From assembly GCF_003725695.1 (NCBI RefSeq), contig NZ_RJSE01000003.1, positions 692,026-756,025 on the forward strand: 64,000 bases of DNA, written 5' to 3'. This DNA is from Nocardioides marmoriginsengisoli (lineage in GTDB: Bacteria; Actinomycetota; Actinomycetes; Propionibacteriales; Nocardioidaceae). Below the pieces are notes generated by a model that did no database searches, was not told where the DNA came from, and worked only from the letters and a program-made list of their open reading frames with translations. Shown here piece after piece: positions 59,581-64,000 of the stretch (positions within the stretch are counted from its first letter, which is position 1; every line of letters begins with the position of its first letter). The position numbers and the translations under genes were made by a program.

Positions 59581-61113
59581 ATGTCGAATCAGGTCCTCAG
59601 TCCACGTCGCCCTCTGACGACGCTCCTCGCTGCCCTCGCTCTGGCACTCGCCGGCCTGCTCGTGCCCGTGGCCGCCCAGGCGGCGGTGACGCAGGGCATC
59701 GCCGGAACGATCACCCGGAGCGAACCTGCTTCGATGTCCGCCGTGGTGACCGCCTTCCTCGTCGGCCAGAAGAACGAGACGGCCTCCGTCTCGACGGGGT
59801 CGAACGGCGCCTACGAGCTCGCGCTGGCACCGGGCAGCTACTGGATCAAGATCGCTGAGCCGGGACAAGCGCCGGAGTGGAACGGCAACTCTCCGACCCG
59901 CGGCGGCTCCACCCCGGTGGTGGTCACCGCCGGCCAGGTCACCACGGTCAACGCCGAGGTGGCCCCGGGTGGATCGATCAGCGGAACCGTCAGCGTGCCG
60001 ACCGCCGGCGGCTACGTGTGGGCGTACGTCGCGGACGCCAGCTATCCCGGCGGCTACGCCGACTACCGGTCCAACGTCTCGAACGGGACCTACACGCTGT
60101 CGAACCTGCCCGCCGGCGACTACAAGCTCAACTTCCAGGTCTACGACGAGAACAACATCGGCTTCGAGAGCTGGTGGAACGGCAAGACCACGCTCGCGGC
60201 CGCCGACCCGATCACGGTCACCCCACCGACCGCCGTGACCGGGATCAACCCGACCCTGACCCTGATGGGCTCCATCAGCGGCACCGTCACGGCGTCGGGC
60301 TCCGGAGACAACGTGCCCGACGTCCTGGTCCAGCTCTGGATGAACGACGGCACCGGGTGGGGGTCCATCGACGGCTCCGCGTTCACCGAGGCGAACGGCA
60401 CCTACTCCATGTTCCTGCCGTCCGGGACCTACCGGGTCGAGTTCCGCCCCACGAATGCCAGCGTCCTGAAGAAGGAGTTCTGGAACAACGCCGATACCGT
60501 GCAGGCCGGCCAGAGCGTCGTCATCACCGCCGGCTCACCGCCGACCGACCTCGACGCCCAGCTGGACCCGCTGCCGCCCCTCCAGAACCTGACGAAGCCC
60601 TCGATCACGGGGACCCGCAAGGTCGGCTCGACGCTGACCGGGGTGCCGGGCACCTGGAACGCCGACCCGGAGTTCTACGCGATCCAGTGGCTGCGCAACG
60701 GCGTGGTGGTGCCGCACCCGAACGACTTCAACTACCAGGTCACTGCCGCTGATGCGGGCAAGCGGATCACGATGACGATCACCGCCCAGCGGACCGGCCT
60801 GGAGCCGGTGACGGTCTCGACCCTCCCGGCGACCATCGCGCTGCAGGTCCTCACGCTCACCACCAAGCCCGCCGTCCTCGGCAAGCCCAAGGTCGGCAAG
60901 CGGCTGCGCGCCGTGGCGCCGAGGAGCACGCCGGCGGCGACCGTGAGGTACCAGTGGTTGCGCAACGGCGTCGCGATCAAGGGCGCCACCCGGGCGACGT
61001 ACAAGCTGGTCCGGAAGGACAAGCGGAAGAAGGTCGGTGTCCGGATCACGCTGTCCAAGCCCGGGTACGCGACCGTCGTCCGCAAGGTCGTCCGGGCGAC
61101 CAAGGTCCGGTAG
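59581..61113 (+). CDS. Secreted repeat protein with carboxypeptidase-regulatory-like domains
   Basis: Protein of 510 residues with a signal peptide (LLAALALALAGLLVPVAAQA). Repeated blocks such as GSISGTVSVPTAGGYVWAYV and GSISGTVTASGSGDNVPDVLVQLW look like CarboxypepD_reg or SpaA-type beta sandwiches. The C-terminal half has two Ig-like blocks ending in YQWLRNGVAIKGATRATYKL. No enzyme motif or wall anchor is seen. It probably is an extracellular binding or structural protein. Confidence 0.8.
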   Translation: MSNQVLSPRRPLTTLLAALALALAGLLVPVAAQAAVTQGIAGTITRSEPASMSAVVTAFLVGQKNETASVSTGSNGAYELALAPGSYWIKIAEPGQAPEWNGNSPTRGGSTPVVVTAGQVTTVNAEVAPGGSISGTVSVPTAGGYVWAYVADASYPGGYADYRSNVSNGTYTLSNLPAGDYKLNFQVYDENNIGFESWWNGKTTLAAADPITVTPPTAVTGINPTLTLMGSISGTVTASGSGDNVPDVLVQLWMNDGTGWGSIDGSAFTEANGTYSMFLPSGTYRVEFRPTNASVLKKEFWNNADTVQAGQSVVITAGSPPTDLDAQLDPLPPLQNLTKPSITGTRKVGSTLTGVPGTWNADPEFYAIQWLRNGVVVPHPNDFNYQVTAADAGKRITMTITAQRTGLEPVTVSTLPATIALQVLTLTTKPAVLGKPKVGKRLRAVAPRSTPAATVRYQWLRNGVAIKGATRATYKLVRKDKRKKVGVRITLSKPGYATVVRKVVRATKVR

Positions 61114-61209
61114 CTCCGAGGTTTGAGCTGTGTACTTCCGGCCGATGATGTGGTGGGCTCGATCCGCGGGCTCACCGCATCTAACGGCAAGACAGAAAGA
61201 AGGACCGGT

Positions 61210-61413
61210 ATGGGATTTCTGGATGACGCCAAGGAGAAGCTGACCAAGGCCGTCGACAGCCAGGGCGAGAAGATCGCCAGCGGCCTCGACAAGGCCGGCG
61301 ACCTGATCAACGAGAAGACCGGCGGGAAGTTCGGCGACAAGGTCGACACCGGGGTCGACAAGGCCAAGGACGCCCTCGACGGGCTCGACGGCCAGGACGA
61401 CGACATCAAGTGA
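61210..61413 (+). CDS. MT0933-like antitoxin-family protein
   Basis: Charged helical protein of 67 residues: GFLDDAKEKLTKAVDSQGEKIASGLDKAGDLINEKTGGKFGDKVDTGVDKAKDALDGL. It matches the Rv0909/MT0933-type family by eye. AAGGA precedes the ATG. The usual toxin partner is not next to it: the following gene is an unrelated convergent DUF4242 gene. It may serve another purpose. Confidence 0.8.
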   Translation: MGFLDDAKEKLTKAVDSQGEKIASGLDKAGDLINEKTGGKFGDKVDTGVDKAKDALDGLDGQDDDIK

Positions 61414-61419
61414 CACCTC

Positions 61420-61458
61420 CGATGCCGCCGGACCGCCTCGCGCGGTCCGGCGGCATCG
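61420..61458. terminator. Bidirectional terminator
   Basis: CGATGCCGCCGGACCG (61420-61435) and CGGTCCGGCGGCATCG (61443-61458): a perfect 16-base stem with a seven-base loop between two convergent genes. Confidence 0.8.
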
Positions 61459-61462
61459 TCGT

Positions 61463-61717
61463 TCAGGAGCCGGCGACCACCGGGAAGATGTGGTCGGCTT
61501 CGAGCCCGTGCGCCTCGCGGTGCACCCGGGCAGCCGTCTCGGCGTCCGGCGCATCGACCAGGCAGAAGATCTTTCCGTTGGTCTCGTCGACCCAGTAGCT
61601 CTTGTAGTCGACGCCGTACTGGCCCTGGACCTTGAGGTCCTCGGCGTGGGCACCGGCCACGTCGGCAGCGGTCGCGCCTTCGGGCATCGTCTCGTGCACA
61701 TCCATGAAAAGTGGCAT
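61463..61717 (-). CDS. DUF4242 (SCO4226-type, nickel-binding-like) protein
   Basis: Protein of 84 residues: MPLFMDVHETMPEGATAADV, DLKVQGQYGVDYKSYWVDETNGKIFCLVDAPDAETAARVHREAHGLEADHIFPV. It matches the ferredoxin-like DUF4242 family, of which Streptomyces SCO4226 binds nickel. It is divergent from the AraC gene. Confidence 0.85.
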   Translation of the reverse strand: MPLFMDVHETMPEGATAADVAGAHAEDLKVQGQYGVDYKSYWVDETNGKIFCLVDAPDAETAARVHREAHGLEADHIFPVVAGS

Positions 61718-61761
61718 CGGAGTCTCCTTGTTCGGGTGGGCTTGCTGTCACACTCAGAGTT

Positions 61762-62778
61762 GTGCCCCGGTCGCCGACAGGCCATGACCAGATCCCCGCC
61801 GTACCTGACCAGGAACCCAGAGACGCGGCGCTCGCCGACGCCCTGAAGCGGCTGCACATCCAGGGCGCGATCTTCCTGCACGCGCGGTACACCGAAGGCT
61901 GGGCGTACAGCTCCGTGCCGACCGAGGACCTCGCCGCCCTGCTCGCTCCGCAGGCCCGCCGGATCGTCCCGTTCCACCTGGTCGCCGAGGGCCGGTGCTG
62001 GATCGAGGTCGGCGGCGACCGGCACTGGGCGGACGCCGGCGACGTCATCGTGCTCCCGTACGGCGACCCGCACCTGATGGGCGGCACCGAGGACTCCGAG
62101 ATCGTCGACGCGATGACCCTGGTCGACCCTCCCCCGTGGACGTCGATGCCGTTCATCGAGTACGGCCACGGCGGCGACCCGACCCACGTGGTCTGCGGCT
62201 ACCTGACCTCCGAGGACCGGCTGTTCGACGCCGACCTGCGGGTCTTCCCGCCGGTACTGGTCGTGCACCCGACCGGGTCGGCCGCCGAGTGGGTCCGGGC
62301 CAGCATCGACTACGCGCTGACGCAGACCTCCCTGGTCGACTCCGAGCACGCCGAGTCCCCCGCGCACCTGGTGCAGCTGCTCTTCGTGGAAGTGCTCCGG
62401 CTCTACCTGGCGGAGGCGCCGGCTCCGGAGCTCGGCTTCATCCGCGCTATCCAGAACCCGGTGCTCGCGCCGGCGATGGCGTTGATCCACCGGTCACCGG
62501 AGCGGAAGTGGACCGTCGCGGAGCTGGCGTCGGCCGCCGCGGTCTCCGAGTCGCTCCTCGACGAACGCTTCCGCGGCGTGCTGGGGCTGGCGCCGATCCG
62601 GTACCTGACAGCGTGGCGGATGCACCTCGCCCAGGACCTGCTGACCTCGACCGAGCTCGGGGTCGCGGCCATCGCGCGGCGGGTCGGCTACGAGTCGGAG
62701 GAGGCGTTCAGCCGGGCGTTCAAGCGCAAGCACGAGACCTCGCCGAGCGCCTGGCGGGTTCGCGGCCGCGCCGGCTGA
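61762..62778 (+). CDS. AraC-family regulator with N-terminal cupin
   Basis: Protein of 338 residues from GTG. The N-terminal AraC_binding_2/cupin_6 part has FHLVAEGRCWIEVGGDRHWADAGDVIVLPYGDPH. The C-terminal double HTH has WTVAELASAAAVSESLLDERFRGVLGLAPIRYLTAWRMHLAQDLL and IARRVGYESEEAFSRAFKRKHETSPSAWR. It is divergent from the DUF4242 gene and might control it. It ends four bases before the miaB stop. Confidence 0.92.
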   Translation: MPRSPTGHDQIPAVPDQEPRDAALADALKRLHIQGAIFLHARYTEGWAYSSVPTEDLAALLAPQARRIVPFHLVAEGRCWIEVGGDRHWADAGDVIVLPYGDPHLMGGTEDSEIVDAMTLVDPPPWTSMPFIEYGHGGDPTHVVCGYLTSEDRLFDADLRVFPPVLVVHPTGSAAEWVRASIDYALTQTSLVDSEHAESPAHLVQLLFVEVLRLYLAEAPAPELGFIRAIQNPVLAPAMALIHRSPERKWTVAELASAAAVSESLLDERFRGVLGLAPIRYLTAWRMHLAQDLLTSTELGVAAIARRVGYESEEAFSRAFKRKHETSPSAWRVRGRAG

Positions 62779-62782
62779 CGGG

Positions 62783-64000
62783 TCAGCCGCAGGCCGGAGC
62801 GTCGGCCAGAGGTGCCGGTACGCCGACCGTCGGCAGACCCAGCGAGACGCCCGCTGCCTTGGTCGTCGTACGGGCCTCCCAGGCGTCGCCGGCGCGGGTA
62901 CGGCGTACCGACAGCACCGGGGAGTCCGCGACCAGGTGGTGCGGGGCCGCATGGGTAACGGTGACCGTGACGACGTCCCCGGGCCGGACCTCCACGCGCG
63001 TGCCGGCGGCGTCGACCGGGGTGAAGTGCACCAGCCGGTTGTCCGGAGCACGCCCGGAGAGACGCAGTGTGTCCGCGTCCTTGCGGCCCTCGCCCTCGGA
63101 CACCATCAGCTCGACGGAGCGGCCCTCGAACGTCTGGTTCTCGGCGAGCGCGACCTCCTTGACCAGCGCGGCCAGGCGCAGGTAGCGGTCGGTGACCACG
63201 GCCGGGTCCACCTGGTCGGGCAGGTCCGCGGCGGGGGTGCCCGGGCGCTTGGAGTACTGGAAGGTGAAGGCGTTGGCGAACCGCGCCTTCCGGACGACGT
63301 CCAGGGTCGCCTGGAAGTCCTCCTCAGTCTCACCGGGGAAGCCGACGATGATGTCGGTGGTGATCGCCGCGTACGGCATCGCCTCGCGGACCCGGTCGAT
63401 AATCCCGAGGAAGCGCTCCTGCCGGTAGGACCGGCGCATGTCGCGCAGGACCTTGTCGGACCCGGACTGCAGCGGCATGTGCAGCTGCGGCATCACGTTC
63501 GGGGTCTCCGCCATCGCGGCGATCACGTCGTCGGTGAACGAGGACGGGTGCGGCGAGGTGAACCGGACCCGCTCCAGACCGGCGATCTCCCCGCAGGCGC
63601 GGAGCAGCTTGCCGAACGCCAGCTTGTCGCCGAACTCGACGCCGTACGTGTTCACGTTCTGGCCCAGCAGGGTCACCTCGGTGACGCCCTCGGCGACCAG
63701 CGCCTCGATCTCGGCCAGGATGTCGCCGGGACGGCGGTCCTTCTCGGCCCCGCGCAGGGCCGGGACGATGCAGAACGTGCAGGTGTTGTTGCAGCCGACC
63801 GAGATCGAGACCCAGGCGGCGTACGCCGACTCGCGCTTGGTCGGCAGCGTGGACGGGAAGACGTCCAGGGACTCCAGGATCTCGACCTGGGCCTCCTCCA
63901 GCGAGCGCGCGCGTTCGAGGAGGACCGGCAGCGACCCGATGTTGTGGGTGCCGAAGACGACGTCGACCCACGGCGCCTTGTCGGTGATCGTGGTGCGGTC
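62783..64000 (-). CDS. miaB: tRNA-2-methylthio-N6-dimethylallyladenosine synthase (partial)
   Basis: Radical-SAM enzyme that thiomethylates i6A37 in tRNA. The frame is open to the right edge, giving 405 residues of the C-terminal part. Visible: the radical-SAM cluster CNNTCTFC, the [20 protein letters not shown] block, [36 protein letters not shown] and the C-terminal TRAM domain. The N-terminal UPF0004 domain with its three cysteines is mostly outside. It supplies the step after MiaA. Confidence 0.96.
   Translation of the reverse strand, partial: DRTTITDKAPWVDVVFGTHNIGSLPVLLERARSLEEAQVEILESLDVFPSTLPTKRESAYAAWVSISVGCNNTCTFCIVPALRGAEKDRRPGDILAEIEALVAEGVTEVTLLGQNVNTYGVEFGDKLAFGKLLRACGEIAGLERVRFTSPHPSSFTDDVIAAMAETPNVMPQLHMPLQSGSDKVLRDMRRSYRQERFLGIIDRVREAMPYAAITTDIIVGFPGETEEDFQATLDVVRKARFANAFTFQYSKRPGTPAADLPDQVDPAVVTDRYLRLAALVKEVALAENQTFEGRSVELMVSEGEGRKDADTLRLSGRAPDNRLVHFTPVDAAGTRVEVRPGDVVTVTVTHAAPHHLVADSPVLSVRRTRAGDAWEARTTTKAAGVSLGLPTVGVPAPLADAPACG

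Overview
The window is GC-rich actinobacterial chromosome. Signs of this are GTG/ATG/TTG starts with ATGA overlaps, several apparently leaderless genes, a B12-dependent ribonucleotide reductase (nrdJ) behind nrdR, lexA with TCGAAC-N4-GTTCGA boxes, a PafBC-like WYL pair, an MT0933-type antitoxin-like gene, and miaB, miaA, dapF and hflX close together. Gene content and style fit Nocardioides or a near relative. That placement is inference, since no rRNA is present.

Layout. 1-9.0 kb: a minus-strand operon of two NtaA/SnaA-type flavin monooxygenases followed by a family-5 binding protein, two permeases and a fused double ATPase that runs off the left edge. It is preceded by a 23-residue leader peptide of the type found before actinobacterial sulfur operons and faces a LysR regulator. 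9.0-11.8 kb: a solitary BREX PglX-like adenine methyltransferase. 11.8-15.1 kb: a response regulator and a histidine kinase continuous in frame with a DUF4173 membrane protein. 15.1-19.8 kb: TM0106-type nuclease, two WYL regulators and a PHP phosphoesterase. 20.0-29.5 kb: a visibly less GC-rich defence island holding an SRA-HNH type IV restriction enzyme, a DUF6907/AlpA divergent pair around a 24-bp palindrome, a 2TM protein with a SAVED/CARF-like sensor, a type II CBASS (patatin effector, CD-NTase, E2-E1 Cap2), and a HEPN gene where Cap3 would usually lie. 29.8-33.6 kb: nrdJ and nrdR with NrdR boxes. 34.1-36.2 kb: an alpha/beta hydrolase-macrodomain fusion overlapping a RES-domain gene. 36.3-39.9 kb: DUF3052, YhhN, a 2TM PD-(D/E)XK-like protein, and a LysM protein divergent from lexA under shared LexA boxes. 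39.9-43.9 kb: tandem secreted metalloproteases. The rest to 64 kb is mostly core or ordinary genes: MFS pumps, DinG-type helicase, LemA/DUF2207, hflX, SDR, HxlR, thioesterase, dapF, MocR/PNPOx pair, RibD-like reductase, miaA, a secreted repeat protein, AraC and miaB (cut by the right edge).

Most noteworthy: (i) the CBASS operon with HEPN and no visible Cap3, next to a separate 2TM-SAVED-like operon; (ii) the hydrolase-macrodomain/RES pair, which looks like an NAD+/ADP-ribose module; (iii) the Cys-Arg-ending leader peptide, which points the monooxygenase/ABC operon to sulfur scavenging; (iv) the kinase-DUF4173 fusion with an internal Shine-Dalgarno and ATG; (v) a 19-bp interspersed repeat present four times, twice inside reading frames. 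No tRNA, rRNA, CRISPR array, integrase or transposase was seen.
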